Shown here: positions 45,027 to 54,034 of the stretch, piece after piece | How the letters are laid out: every line of letters begins with the position of its first letter | How positions within the stretch are numbered: the stretch's first letter is position 1 | Assembly (NCBI GenBank): GCA_964392775.1 | Contig: CAYMRD010000002.1 | Location: 62,001 to 126,000 of the forward strand | Reading direction: 5' to 3' | Length of the DNA stretch: 64,000 nt | Source of the DNA: UKL13-3 sp964392775 | Lineage (GTDB): Bacteria > Bacteroidota > Bacteroidia > UKL13-3 | Notes under the pieces: model-generated | Told to the model about the DNA's origin: nothing | What the model saw: the letters and a program-made list of their open reading frames with translations, nothing else | Database searches by the model: none | Program-made: the position numbers and the translations under genes

Positions 45027-45908
45027 TTATTTAGTTGCTGTTGAGTCGGAAGAAGTAGCACCGGAAACAAGCTCTCCCTGTGGTTCTTTAGCTCCCGGAG
45101 GATTGGTTCCCTGAAGCGTAAGGATATAACTAGCCAGCTCCTGCATTTGGGCTCCGCTCATCGAGTTTTGCCAGGCCACCATTCCTTTTGCAGGTATACC
45201 ATATTTAATGCTTTTAAACACCGACTGAATATCGCCACCATGTAACCAGTACGCATCAGTAAGATTAGGGCCAACTTTACCTTCTCCTTTATCTCCATGG
45301 CAAACGGCACATTTGGCAACAAAGGCGGCAGCTCCTTCTTTCAGCTTAGCTTCATCACTCAACATTACCACACTGTTTTCGTCAATTAAGTTACCGGCTT
45401 TTTTCACATACTCCTGTTTGGCTTTTTCAGCTTCAACCATTGCAGTTTTGTACTCCTGAGCCTGCAAAGGAGCCGCATCGAATACATGGTACACCAAAAA
45501 GTAAACAATACCGATTACAACCGTTCCGTAAAACAGAATATTGAACCAGAACGGAATCGGATTGTTTAGTTCCTTGATGCCATCAAAATCGTGATCCAGC
45601 TCGATTTCTTTTTCGGCTGAAAGCGGTTTGAGGCTTAATAGTTTTTCCCAGGTTGTTTGTTCTTCAGCCGCTGGTGATAGCGGTGTTTCATACGATTCAC
45701 CCAGTGTTTCTTTTCGGAGTACCTCAATCACTTTTTTGAGGGTAAACGCCAGCAGCAGCAATACAAAGGCCAGCATCACAAAGATGATTCCCAGCATTAC
45801 CTGATACAGCGAAATATCGGCTGCGCCCTGGGCCGGCTGTGCCATCACAGAAGCCGACATCGCCAACAATACAGTTGTTAATATTATTTTATTCATGGTT
45901 TTGTTCAT
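45027..45908 (-). CDS. ccoP: cbb3 oxidase subunit CcoP (diheme-type position, one heme site seen)
   Basis: A 293-residue protein. A first hydrophobic helix or signal (MNKIILTTVLLAMSASVMA) is followed by two further helices, including NPIPFWFNILFYGTVVIGIVYF, the CcoP N-terminal-domain signature. The cytochrome c domain has CAVCH and the distal ligand Met in GMVAW. Classical CcoP carries two CxxCH motifs; only one is present here, which I believe is usual in Bacteroidetes. Two start codons (45908, 45896) are possible, and both overlap ccoQ. Confidence 0.9.
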   Translation of the reverse strand: MNKTMNKIILTTVLLAMSASVMAQPAQGAADISLYQVMLGIIFVMLAFVLLLLAFTLKKVIEVLRKETLGESYETPLSPAAEEQTTWEKLLSLKPLSAEKEIELDHDFDGIKELNNPIPFWFNILFYGTVVIGIVYFLVYHVFDAAPLQAQEYKTAMVEAEKAKQEYVKKAGNLIDENSVVMLSDEAKLKEGAAAFVAKCAVCHGDKGEGKVGPNLTDAYWLHGGDIQSVFKSIKYGIPAKGMVAWQNSMSGAQMQELASYILTLQGTNPPGAKEPQGELVSGATSSDSTATK

Positions 45909-46059
45909 TATCGAGTGGAATATTTTTCATTTTATCAATGTAACTCTTGTCGGCTTTAAACACCCACCATAACAGGCCTACAAAGAAGGCGAAGAATACG
46001 ATCAGCGAAAAAATCAGGTAACCGTCTACTCCTTGTACATTGGCTAAAAATTGTTTCAT
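45889..46059 (-). CDS. ccoQ: cbb3 oxidase small subunit CcoQ-like
   Basis: A 56-residue protein from the ATG giving MKQFLANVQGVDGYLIF: one transmembrane helix (IFSLIVFFAFFVGLLWWVFKA), then a charged tail. Size, topology and position between ccoNO and ccoP match CcoQ/FixQ. It overlaps ccoP by 20 bases. Longer upstream starts would overlap ccoNO and are unlikely. Confidence 0.82.
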   Translation of the reverse strand: MKQFLANVQGVDGYLIFSLIVFFAFFVGLLWWVFKADKSYIDKMKNIPLDNEQNHE

Positions 46060-46066
46060 GTTTTTA

Positions 46067-48196
46067 TTAATTAGCAGCTGTCGGTTGTTTTTTGATATCA
46101 ATACCCAAACGTTGCAGGTAAGCAATCATCGCAATCAGCTCTTTATTGCTGTCCAGTTGAATACCTTCTTTTTTAAGGTTAGCAGAAATGCCTTTGGCTT
46201 GTGCCATCAACTGCTCGTTGCCATTGGCAATTTCTTCAGCAGTATATGGAACACCAAGAGTTTTCATGGCTTTCAACTTGCTTTCAGTTGTGCTGATATC
46301 CAGATCCTGCTCGGCAAGCCATTGGTATTTTGGCATGATACTACCCGGTGACATGGTACGAGGGTCAATCATGTGGTGATAGTGCCAGCTATCAGGATAT
46401 TTACCGCCTTCGCGCATCAAATCTGGTCCGGTACGTTTGGATCCCCATAAGAACGGATGGTCATAAACATACTCTCCCGCTTTTGAGTATTCACCCATAT
46501 ACCGTTCGGTTTCACTGCGAAACGGACGAACCCATTGTGAGTGACAACCTACACAGCCTTCACGGATATACAAATCACGCCCCTGCAACTCAAGCGGTGA
46601 GTAAGGTTTTACGCTTGCAATGGTCGGGATATTGGATTTGATGGTGAAGGTCGGAATCATCTCTACTGCTCCACCTATTACAATCATTACTATAGCTAAT
46701 ACAGTAAACGTAACCGGTTTTTTCTCGAGCACTGCATGCCAGAATTCTCCTTTTTTAAACAAGGTTGATTTTTCGAGAGCCGGTGCTTCTGCAGGTTCAT
46801 CAGCCACCAGTGAACCTTGTTTCATGGTTTTAACAATATTGTAAACCAATATTAGGAAACCTCCTAAGTACAAGGCACCACCCAATGAGCGCAACATGTG
46901 CAATGGCAAAATTTGAATGGTAATTTTCAAAAACTCAGGATATTGAAGGGTTCCTTCGGCTGTAAATTCTTTCCACATCAATCCTTGTGTAAATCCGCTC
47001 CAGTACATCGGAATGGCATAAAACACAATACCCAAAGTAGCCAGCCAAAAATGCACATTCATCAACTTTTTAGAGTAGATGGTTGTATTGAAAATGCGCG
47101 GAATGGTCCAGTACAAAATGGCGAAGGTCAATAAGCCGTTCCATCCCAAAGCCCCAACGTGTACGTGTGCAACAATCCAGTCGGTAAAGTGTGCAATGGC
47201 ATTTACGTTTTTCAACGAAAGCATCGGGCCTTCAAACGTGGCCATACCATAAGCGGTAATACCTACGGCAAACATTTTCAAAACAGGCTCATCGCGCACC
47301 TTATCCCAGGCGCCACGCAAGGTCAGCAATCCATTGATCATCCCACCCCATGACGGAGCAATCAACATAATCGAAAATACCACACCCAATGATTGCGCCC
47401 AGTCAGGCAATGACGAATACAATAAATGGTGAGGTCCGGCCCAGATATATAAAAAAATCAACGACCAGAAATGGAGAATAGATAATTTATAAGAGTATAC
47501 CGGACGACCGGCTGCTTTAGGCAGAAAGTAGTACATCATACCAAGGAAAGGCGTTGTCAGAAAAAACGCAACAGCATTGTGACCATACCACCATTGTACC
47601 AAGGCATCCTGCACTCCGGCATATACCGAATAACTTTTGGTTAAGCTGATCGGCAACTCAATAGAGTTTACAATATGCAAAACTGCAACCGTAACAAACG
47701 TGGCCAGATAAAACCAGATGGCAACATACATTTGTTTTTCCCTGCGTTTGATAATGGTTCCGATCATATTGATACCAAACACCACCCAAACCAATGCGAT
47801 CATAATATCAATCGGCCATTCCAGTTCAGCATATTCTTTGGAAGTAGTTAAGCCCAAAGGCAGGGAAATCGCTGCGAGCAGGATGATGGTCTGCCATCCC
47901 CAGAAATGGATGCGGCTCAATACATCACTGAACATACGCGCTTTACACAAACGTTGAAGCGAATAATACACACCCATAAAAATGGCGTTCCCCACAAATG
48001 CAAAAATGATAGCGTTGGTGTGTAGCGGACGAATACGTCCGAAGGTTGTGTACTGGTTACCCAGGTTAGCGTCAGGAGCATAGAGCTGAACGGCTGCGAG
48101 CAGGCCGACCAACATGCCGACTACTCCGAAGATGAGAGTTGCAATGGCGAAGTCCCTCACAATTTTGTTGTCATAGTTGAATTTTTCGATTTGCAT
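46067..48196 (-). CDS. ccoNO: fused cbb3 cytochrome c oxidase subunits I and II (CcoN-CcoO)
   Basis: A 709-residue fusion. Residues 1-470 are the 12-helix heme-copper subunit CcoN: RPLHTNAIIFAFVGNAIF, QWWYGHNAVAFFLTTPFLG (the His that ligates CuB) and DWIVAHVHVGALGWNG (His pair). Residues 520-709 are CcoO, with a transmembrane anchor and one c-type heme (REGCVGCHSQWVRPF) and MSPGSIMPKYQWL, giving the Met ligand. N-O fusions are typical of Bacteroidetes. This is the catalytic unit of the high-affinity oxygen reductase. Confidence 0.95.
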   Translation of the reverse strand: MQIEKFNYDNKIVRDFAIATLIFGVVGMLVGLLAAVQLYAPDANLGNQYTTFGRIRPLHTNAIIFAFVGNAIFMGVYYSLQRLCKARMFSDVLSRIHFWGWQTIILLAAISLPLGLTTSKEYAELEWPIDIMIALVWVVFGINMIGTIIKRREKQMYVAIWFYLATFVTVAVLHIVNSIELPISLTKSYSVYAGVQDALVQWWYGHNAVAFFLTTPFLGMMYYFLPKAAGRPVYSYKLSILHFWSLIFLYIWAGPHHLLYSSLPDWAQSLGVVFSIMLIAPSWGGMINGLLTLRGAWDKVRDEPVLKMFAVGITAYGMATFEGPMLSLKNVNAIAHFTDWIVAHVHVGALGWNGLLTFAILYWTIPRIFNTTIYSKKLMNVHFWLATLGIVFYAIPMYWSGFTQGLMWKEFTAEGTLQYPEFLKITIQILPLHMLRSLGGALYLGGFLILVYNIVKTMKQGSLVADEPAEAPALEKSTLFKKGEFWHAVLEKKPVTFTVLAIVMIVIGGAVEMIPTFTIKSNIPTIASVKPYSPLELQGRDLYIREGCVGCHSQWVRPFRSETERYMGEYSKAGEYVYDHPFLWGSKRTGPDLMREGGKYPDSWHYHHMIDPRTMSPGSIMPKYQWLAEQDLDISTTESKLKAMKTLGVPYTAEEIANGNEQLMAQAKGISANLKKEGIQLDSNKELIAMIAYLQRLGIDIKKQPTAAN

Positions 48197-48213
48197 GGTA
48201 TAGGTTATTTGGT

Positions 48214-48405
48214 TTATAAGGTTTCCTGATTTGGTTTTGCAGTTGGTTCTTCTTCTTTGGGTTTATCAAAATCATCAAATAAAATACGGACGGAGGGTGT
48301 GTAGTCATCGTCCAGCTGACCTGATTTAACCGACCAGATAAAGGCCGTTAAAAATCCGACAGCAAGCAAAAAACTACATCCTATTAATATAAACATCACG
48401 CTCAT
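48214..48405 (-). CDS. ccoS: cbb3 oxidase assembly protein CcoS
   Basis: A 63-residue protein with one transmembrane helix at the start (MSVMFILIGCSFLLAVGFLT) and the CcoS signature AFIWSVKSGQLDDDYTPSVRILFDD. CcoS is needed for cofactor insertion in CcoN. Its start overlaps the ccoI stop by four bases. Confidence 0.92.
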   Translation of the reverse strand: MSVMFILIGCSFLLAVGFLTAFIWSVKSGQLDDDYTPSVRILFDDFDKPKEEEPTAKPNQETL

Positions 48406-50804
48406 GTGAGTCCTCCTTTTTTAGCCATAAGTGTGGTTGCCACAGTTGTAAAAACAATAACAGTAACCGAGCTTACAGGCATCAGCACCGCTGCAAACAG
48501 CGGAGATAAAGTACCCTGAACAGCCAGCGACAGTCCGATAAGGTTATATAGTAATGAAATAACAAAGCTGATATGAATGACACGTAATGTGCGTTTAGAG
48601 AATTTCATAAATGCGGGTAAAAAGTCAAACACTTCCGCATCCATAATCACATCGCTGGCAGGTGAAAAATGGGCCGTGTTTTCGGTGACTGAAATGCCAA
48701 CATGAGCGGCCTTCAATGCTCCCGCATCATTCAACCCATCACCCACCATCATGATTTGCTTACCCGATTGTTTAAGGTTCTCAATAAAAGTCAGCTTATC
48801 GGCAGGAGTTTGGTTAAAAAATAAATGAGCCGGATTGTTGAAGTAAGGAAGCAGGGCCAAACGCTCCTTGTCGTTATCGCCCGACAATAAATACGGCTGA
48901 TAGGTTTGCAAACCATCCATCACCTTATACAATCCTGTACGATACGTTTGTTCAACTTCAAAATAACCCATGACAGCTCCATCCATATTTACATATACAC
49001 GGGTTGCCTGATGAGCCGTTTCTTTTTGTTGCACACCTGCAAACGAAGCCGAACCCAAACGAATGGAATGATTGTTTACAAACGCTTCAATACCTTTGCC
49101 CGTATACTCTTTAAACAACAACACTTCGGTAAGGGACTGAATATTCAGGTAATATTTAATTTTTTGGCTGAGCGGATGAATGGATTGAGCAACCACCGAA
49201 GCCAACAAAGATTGTTGCTCCTCTGTTAAAGTTTGTCCGTTATAACGGATAGCCGATGCAGCAGGCTGAGTAAGGGTTCCGGTTTTATCAAACACAACGG
49301 TATCCATGTGGGCCATTTGTTCAACCACCGAAGGTGATTTGATATAAAACTTATGCCGGCCCAGAATGCGCATGGCCGTTCCCAATGCAAACGGGCTTGA
49401 CAAAGCCAGCGCGCACGGACAAGCTATTATCAATACAGCCGTAAATGCATTCAATGCCAGTGACGGATCAAACACCAGCCACCACGCAGCGCTGCCAAAT
49501 GCAATAGCCAACAAAGCCCATGTAAAATAGCGGCTTACCAGTTGCTGAAAACTTTCAATGGAGCTGCTGCGGTCTTTGGTAAACGCATCGTTGTTCCACA
49601 ACTGGGTGAGGTAACTTTGCGATACCTTTTTCATCACTTCCAACTCTATGGTTGCACCTTTTTGCCTTCCTCCGGCATATACCATTTCGCCCAGCGATTT
49701 TTGTACAGGCTCCGATTCTCCCGTCACAAAACTGAAATCAATCTGAGCATCTCCTTTTAATAAGATAGCATCAGCCGGAATCAGTTCGTTGCTGCGGATT
49801 ACCATCCGGTCGCCAATGGATAGTGCCGTTACAGGAACCGTTACCGACTCCCCTTCTTTTACCACCGTAACAGCTACGGGGAAATACGATTTGTAATCTC
49901 GCTCAAACGATAAGGTATCGAAAGTTTTTTGCTGAAACCATTTGCCTATTAACAAAAAGAAAACCAATCCGGCATGGGTATCAAACCACCCTATTCCGTT
50001 TCCGCTCAGCACTTCATAGGTGCTGCGGGTAAACATCACCAAAATACCCAATGCAAGCGGAACATCAATGCTGATGAACTGTTTGCGTATGCCCCGAATC
50101 GCTGCTTTGAAATAATCCTGCGCACTGAAGAAAAATACAGGAAGTGATAATATGAGATTGATATACCCGAACAATTTTGAGAACGCGGTTTGTGTGAAAC
50201 TATCCAATCCGAAATATTCGGGAAAACTGATGAGCATGATATTGCCAAAACAAAACCCTGCTACACCAATCTGGTAACTGAGTTTACGGTTGTCTTCTTT
50301 CTTAACCTGCTTTTCAATATCATTTAAACTGATGGCAGGCTCATAACCAATGGAGCTGAGCAGTGTAACAACAGCCCGCAAACTGGTTTGGGCCGGATTG
50401 TATGAGATATGCAGTTCCTTCTTCAGAAACTGAACCCTGGCATTTAAAATATGGGGATTGAGTTTATACAAATGCTCTAGCAACCAGATGCAGGAACTGC
50501 AATGCATGGCAGGAATGAAAAACACAACCTTCGCCTGTTTATCGTCCCGGTAGCTGAGCAGCTTATGGGTTACCTTCTCATCATCCAAATAGGCAAAAGC
50601 CTCAGGTAAAATTGGGTTTTTGCGCGATTCCCCCGGAGTGTTCTCTATGGTATAATAGCTGCACAGGTTGTGTTGCGACAATAATTCATACACACTTTTG
50701 CAGCCGTTGCAACAAAATACATGGCCATCAAACTCCAGCCTGTTGCTGATACCATCTCCACAATGGTAACAGGTGCCGGTTTGAATATGTATGTTAGTTG
50801 CCAT
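48402..50804 (-). CDS. ccoI: copper-transporting P1B ATPase CcoI (FixI)
   Basis: An 800-residue ATPase. An N-terminal Cys-rich metal-binding domain (CYHCGDGI, FCCNGCKSVYELL) is followed by an HMA domain with MHCSSC, eight helices with the CPC motif IACPCALALSSP, phosphorylation site DKTGTLTQ, and the hinge GDGLNDAGALKAAHVGISV. This domain order is characteristic of CcoI, which exports Cu+ to the periplasm for cbb3 oxidase. It overlaps ccoS and follows the Rrf2 regulator by nine bases. Confidence 0.94.
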   Translation of the reverse strand: MATNIHIQTGTCYHCGDGISNRLEFDGHVFCCNGCKSVYELLSQHNLCSYYTIENTPGESRKNPILPEAFAYLDDEKVTHKLLSYRDDKQAKVVFFIPAMHCSSCIWLLEHLYKLNPHILNARVQFLKKELHISYNPAQTSLRAVVTLLSSIGYEPAISLNDIEKQVKKEDNRKLSYQIGVAGFCFGNIMLISFPEYFGLDSFTQTAFSKLFGYINLILSLPVFFFSAQDYFKAAIRGIRKQFISIDVPLALGILVMFTRSTYEVLSGNGIGWFDTHAGLVFFLLIGKWFQQKTFDTLSFERDYKSYFPVAVTVVKEGESVTVPVTALSIGDRMVIRSNELIPADAILLKGDAQIDFSFVTGESEPVQKSLGEMVYAGGRQKGATIELEVMKKVSQSYLTQLWNNDAFTKDRSSSIESFQQLVSRYFTWALLAIAFGSAAWWLVFDPSLALNAFTAVLIIACPCALALSSPFALGTAMRILGRHKFYIKSPSVVEQMAHMDTVVFDKTGTLTQPAASAIRYNGQTLTEEQQSLLASVVAQSIHPLSQKIKYYLNIQSLTEVLLFKEYTGKGIEAFVNNHSIRLGSASFAGVQQKETAHQATRVYVNMDGAVMGYFEVEQTYRTGLYKVMDGLQTYQPYLLSGDNDKERLALLPYFNNPAHLFFNQTPADKLTFIENLKQSGKQIMMVGDGLNDAGALKAAHVGISVTENTAHFSPASDVIMDAEVFDFLPAFMKFSKRTLRVIHISFVISLLYNLIGLSLAVQGTLSPLFAAVLMPVSSVTVIVFTTVATTLMAKKGGLT

Positions 50805-50813
50805 CCGGTTGTA

Positions 50814-51248
50814 TTATTTATCCCTTAAAAACAACTTACTCATGCTTAACTCATCATGGTAATCAGATATACGTGTTGAGTTTAACATATTGCTGATGGT
50901 TTTGCGAATCGCTTTGTATTCCTCATGCACCGGACAAGGCGCTTTTTCGGAACAATCACGCAATCCAAGGCAGCAAGAAGTTATAATTTTATTTCCATCA
51001 ACCGCAACCACAATATCCATCAATGTTGTTTTTCGTTGATTATCAGAAACTAAAAACCCTCCATTGGGTCCTTTGGCCGAAATCAAAAATCCCTTTTTCG
51101 ATAACTCCTGAAGAATTTTGGCAATAAAATGCTGAGGTGCATCCAACCCTTCGGCAATCTCCTTAATACCGATAAACTTCCCTTCCGCACTTCGCTGCGC
51201 GATGAGGAACATGGCTCGGATGGCATATTTACAGGCTTGTGAAAACAT
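50814..51248 (-). CDS. Rrf2-family transcriptional regulator heading the cbb3 cluster
   Basis: A 144-residue winged-helix regulator with FSQACKYAIRAMFLIAQ at the start, then LDAPQHFIAKILQELSKKGFLISAKGPNGGFLVS (helix-turn-helix and wing). The C-terminal CCLGLRDCSEKAPCPVHEEY contains enough Cys to bind an iron-sulfur cluster, as in IscR/NsrR/RsrR. It probably couples oxygen, NO or redox state to cco expression; it is the first gene of the run. Confidence 0.9.
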   Translation of the reverse strand: MFSQACKYAIRAMFLIAQRSAEGKFIGIKEIAEGLDAPQHFIAKILQELSKKGFLISAKGPNGGFLVSDNQRKTTLMDIVVAVDGNKIITSCCLGLRDCSEKAPCPVHEEYKAIRKTISNMLNSTRISDYHDELSMSKLFLRDK

Positions 51249-51266
51249 TCAATCTAAAATCGTATT

Positions 51267-51274
51267 CAAATGTA
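51267..51274 (-). promoter_or_regulatory. -7 box upstream of the Rrf2 gene / cco cluster
   Basis: TACATTTG on the minus strand fits TAnnTTTG, 18 bases before the Rrf2 start. The AT-rich 180-base divergent gap to ppa also holds several TTTATAT words. No FNR-type palindrome was found. Confidence 0.4.
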
Positions 51275-51405
51275 AAATGTTTGTTAAATAATAAAAGACC
51301 TTTTTATCTTTATATTTATATACACCTGATTTGCAGAAAATAAATTTATACAATCTCTCTGTTATTCCATCAAAAATCAGATTAGAATACCTCAAAATTA
51401 GAGTG

Positions 51406-51413
51406 TACTTTTG
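51406..51413 (+). promoter_or_regulatory. -7 box upstream of ppa
   Basis: TACTTTTG fits TAnnTTTG and lies 15 bases before the pyrophosphatase ATG. Confidence 0.5.
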
Positions 51414-51428
51414 CGGCCCCAACAACGT

Positions 51429-51977
51429 ATGAATAATTTTAATCCCTGGCACAATGTTCAGTATGGTGATTCGGCCCCTGAAATTGTAAATGCCATCATC
51501 GAAATACCGCAAAACAGCAAAGGCAAGTTTGAACTGGACAAAACCAGCGGGCTCATTAAGCTTGACCGTGTACTTTTTTCATCTGTACACTACCCAGCCA
51601 ACTACGGTTTTATTCCGCAAACCTATTGTGAGGATAAAGACCCTTTGGATATTCTGGTTATCACCAGTATCGAGCTTCCTCCTTTGTGTTTAATTGAAGC
51701 ACGGGTAATTGGCGTGATGCGCATGGTTGATCAGGGTGAAGCGGATGATAAAATTATTGCCGTAGCCAATAATGATATGAGCATGAACCATATCGACAAT
51801 ATTGAAGATTTGCCAACGCATACTACTAGCCAGATCAGGCGTTTTTTCGAAGACTACAAAATATTGGAGCACAAAGAAGTGGTGGTTGAGAAGTTTTTGG
51901 GTAAAACCGAAGCAATGGAAATTATCAAGGAAAGCATTGAATTGTACAACAAGGCCTGGAGAGGTAAAATATTTTAA
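51429..51977 (+). CDS. ppa: inorganic pyrophosphatase (family I)
   Basis: A 182-residue soluble pyrophosphatase from MNNFNPWHNVQYG. It contains YPANYGFIPQTYCEDKDPLDILVI, with the family-I Mg2+-binding D-x-D-P-x-D core, KFELDKTSGLIKLDR (substrate-binding Lys and Arg) and a C-terminal YNKAWRG. It drives biosynthesis by hydrolysing PPi. The ATG at 51429 is chosen because the upstream TTG would overlap the -7 box. Confidence 0.93.
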   Translation: MNNFNPWHNVQYGDSAPEIVNAIIEIPQNSKGKFELDKTSGLIKLDRVLFSSVHYPANYGFIPQTYCEDKDPLDILVITSIELPPLCLIEARVIGVMRMVDQGEADDKIIAVANNDMSMNHIDNIEDLPTHTTSQIRRFFEDYKILEHKEVVVEKFLGKTEAMEIIKESIELYNKAWRGKIF

Positions 51978-52000
51978 ATCAAAGAGCTATATTCGCAGGT

Positions 52001-52252
52001 ATGCTAACCATTAGTAAACAAGAAGCAGCAATATTTATGCTTTTACAAGCCAAATCGGATATCAGAAAATATGAAACCCAAATTCAGTTTTTTGAGAAAA
52101 AATATGCGCTTTCGTTTGCTGCCTTTGAATCGACCATAACCACATTTGAGCAGGAGAATGATTATATCGACTGGAAAGCAGCCATTGATTTATTAAGCAA
52201 TGCAAAAAACACCCTAAAAGATATCGAGAGTGGAAATTTTAACATCGCTTAA
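52001..52252 (+). CDS. small helical protein, probable antitoxin partner of a TumE-like toxin
   Basis: An 83-residue, mostly helical protein with YALSFAAFESTITTFEQENDYIDWKAAIDLL. The pattern (long helix, '..YG/AxxFxxFE.....DYxxWKA') resembles small proteins that precede DUF6516/TumE-type toxins. The only trace of such a toxin is the 56-codon remnant starting 10 bases downstream. The gene is intact and 23 bases after ppa. The antitoxin role is inferred from context. Confidence 0.55.
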   Translation: MLTISKQEAAIFMLLQAKSDIRKYETQIQFFEKKYALSFAAFESTITTFEQENDYIDWKAAIDLLSNAKNTLKDIESGNFNIA

Positions 52253-52261
52253 GCAGTTTGA

Positions 52262-52432
52262 TTTCATTGGCAAAGCGAAAATGAGGAATTACGAGTAAGA
52301 TGGGACAATGCACCTCATCATTCCCAACTAACCACATTTCCTTTTCATGCACATACTCCAAATGGTGTTGAAGAAAGTTTGGAAATGAACTTACTGGACG
52401 TACTGAAATATATAAAAAGAACACAAGGTTAA
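52262..52432 (+). pseudogene. C-terminal remnant of a TumE/DUF6516-like toxin
   Basis: An open stretch of 56 codons with no start codon reads FHWQSENEELRVRWDNAPHH and later TTFPFHAHTPNGVEES...LLDVLKYIKR. The (Y/F)HWQ...RWDNAPHH...TFPHH core is characteristic of the TumE-like toxin family. The N-terminal half, normally about 50-60 residues, is missing, and a TGA precedes the fragment. The stop is 1 base before folD. I interpret it as a deletion remnant. Confidence 0.65.
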
Positions 52433-52433
52433 T

Positions 52434-53294
52434 ATGCAGTTATTAAACGGAAACGAAGTTTCGAAACATATTCGCGAGCAAATCAAACAGGAAGTTGAAG
52501 CACTAAAACAAGCAGGTAAAAAAGCACCACACTTGGCAGCTATTTTGGTTGGAAGCGATGGAGCCAGTCAGACTTATGTTGCAGCCAAAGCAAAAGACTG
52601 CCATGAAGTAGGATTCGACTCTACCGTTTTGCGTTTTGATGCATCAATCACCGAAGCTGAATTGTTATTGGAAGTACAAAAGATAAATGACAATCCGGAT
52701 ATTGACGGCTTGATTGTTCAACTCCCGTTGCCTAAACATATTGATACCACCAAGATTACCCAAACCATTGACTGGCGTAAAGATGTGGATGGGTTCCACC
52801 CGATGAACGTTGGTTTGATGTTTAAAGGATTGCCTTGTTATTTGCCGGCCACACCGATGGGTGTAATCAAATTGCTTGAGCATTATAAAATTGAAACAAC
52901 AGGTAAAAACTGTGTGGTGATAGGCCGCAGTGATATTGTAGGCAAACCCATGAGCGCGCTGATGTTGCAAAAAAATGCAACCGTTACAGTATGCCACAGT
53001 AAAACCAAAGATATTGAATCGGTGATCAAAGGTGCCGATATTGTGATTGCAGCTCTGGGTATTCCGGGTTTTGTAAAAGCAAGTATGATCAAAGAAGGTG
53101 CAGTGGTTGTGGATGTAGGCATTACCCGCACAGAAGATGCAACCGCTAAAAGTGGTTTCCGTTTAAAAGGTGATGTATTGTTTGATGAAGTATCAACCAA
53201 AGCAAGCTGGATTACTCCGGTTCCCGGTGGCGTAGGACCTATGACACGCGTAGGTTTGCTACTCAACACACTTAATGCTGTTAAACTAAAATAA
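52434..53294 (+). CDS. folD: methylenetetrahydrofolate dehydrogenase / cyclohydrolase
   Basis: A 286-residue bifunctional enzyme interconverting methylene-, methenyl- and formyl-THF. The SDGASQTYVAAKAKDCHEVG segment carries the Tyr/Lys catalytic pair. GLIVQLPLPKHID, VVIGRSDIVGKPMSALML (NADP site) and the C-terminal PVPGGVGPMTRVGLL are diagnostic. Full length; the start is immediately after the toxin remnant. Confidence 0.95.
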   Translation: MQLLNGNEVSKHIREQIKQEVEALKQAGKKAPHLAAILVGSDGASQTYVAAKAKDCHEVGFDSTVLRFDASITEAELLLEVQKINDNPDIDGLIVQLPLPKHIDTTKITQTIDWRKDVDGFHPMNVGLMFKGLPCYLPATPMGVIKLLEHYKIETTGKNCVVIGRSDIVGKPMSALMLQKNATVTVCHSKTKDIESVIKGADIVIAALGIPGFVKASMIKEGAVVVDVGITRTEDATAKSGFRLKGDVLFDEVSTKASWITPVPGGVGPMTRVGLLLNTLNAVKLK

Positions 53295-53352
53295 CCACAG
53301 AGACACAAAGTCACAGAGATCATGAACCTCCAACCTCCAACCTCCAACATCC
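53294..53352. repeat. ACCACAGAGACACAAAG repeat plus AACCTCC tandem, running into queE
   Basis: ATAACCACAGAGACACAAAG follows the folD stop directly. From 53323, (AACCTCC)x3 and (AACATCC)-like units continue into the first codons of queE. Both belong to intergenic repeat types seen elsewhere in the window. Confidence 0.6.
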
Positions 53353-53948
53353 AACATCTTCCTCTCATGGAGCACTTCTACACCATTCAGGGTGAGGGAT
53401 ACTACCAAGGACATGCGGCTTATTTTATCCGCCTGGGTGGATGTGATGTAGGATGTGTTTGGTGTGATGTAAAAGATAGTTGGGATGCCGATAAACATCC
53501 CTTGGTGGCCATTGACCAAATGGTATCGTTTGTCAAAGAAGCCAAAGCTCCGATGGCCGTTATTACCGGAGGCGAACCTCTTTTGCATAATCTTGATGAG
53601 TTGACCCAACAATTGCAATCAAACGGGATTCAAACCAATATCGAAACCTCGGGCTCTTCTCCCCTTTCGGGTTCGTGGAACTGGATTTGTGTTTCTCCTA
53701 AAAAATTCAAAGCTCCGTTACCAGATGTGGTGCAACAAGCCGATGAACTTAAAGTAGTTATCTTCAATAAATCTGATTTTGAATGGGCCGAAACACACGC
53801 GGCCATGTGCAAACCCGGCTGTAAATTATTCCTTCAACCCGAGTGGGATAAATCGGCTCAGGCATTACCACTGATTATTGATTACGTAAAGGCTCACCCA
53901 CAATGGGAAATCAGCTTACAGGTGCATAAGTACATGAATATACCATAG
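53322..53948 (+). CDS. queE: 7-carboxy-7-deazaguanine synthase, radical SAM (QueE)
   Basis: A 208-residue radical SAM enzyme of queuosine biosynthesis. The cluster motif CDVGCVWC is C-x3-C-x2-C, and the N-terminal MEHFYTIQGEGYYQG is the QueE substrate/cofactor signature. GGEPLL and the C-terminal LQPEWD and SLQVHKYMNIP are present. If ATG 53322 is used, the first 10-12 residues (LQPPTSNIQH) are encoded by an AACCTCC tandem repeat. ATG 53367 would give MEHFYTIQ but remove the LPL lead found in relatives. queC/D/F are not nearby. Confidence 0.9.
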   Translation: MNLQPPTSNIQHLPLMEHFYTIQGEGYYQGHAAYFIRLGGCDVGCVWCDVKDSWDADKHPLVAIDQMVSFVKEAKAPMAVITGGEPLLHNLDELTQQLQSNGIQTNIETSGSSPLSGSWNWICVSPKKFKAPLPDVVQQADELKVVIFNKSDFEWAETHAAMCKPGCKLFLQPEWDKSAQALPLIIDYVKAHPQWEISLQVHKYMNIP

Positions 53949-54034
53949 AAGTTTTATTATGTGATTTGTGGAAGCCGTATGAATTGAAACTGTGTTCTGA
54001 TTTAACTAACTTCGTTTAACAAAATACATTAAGT

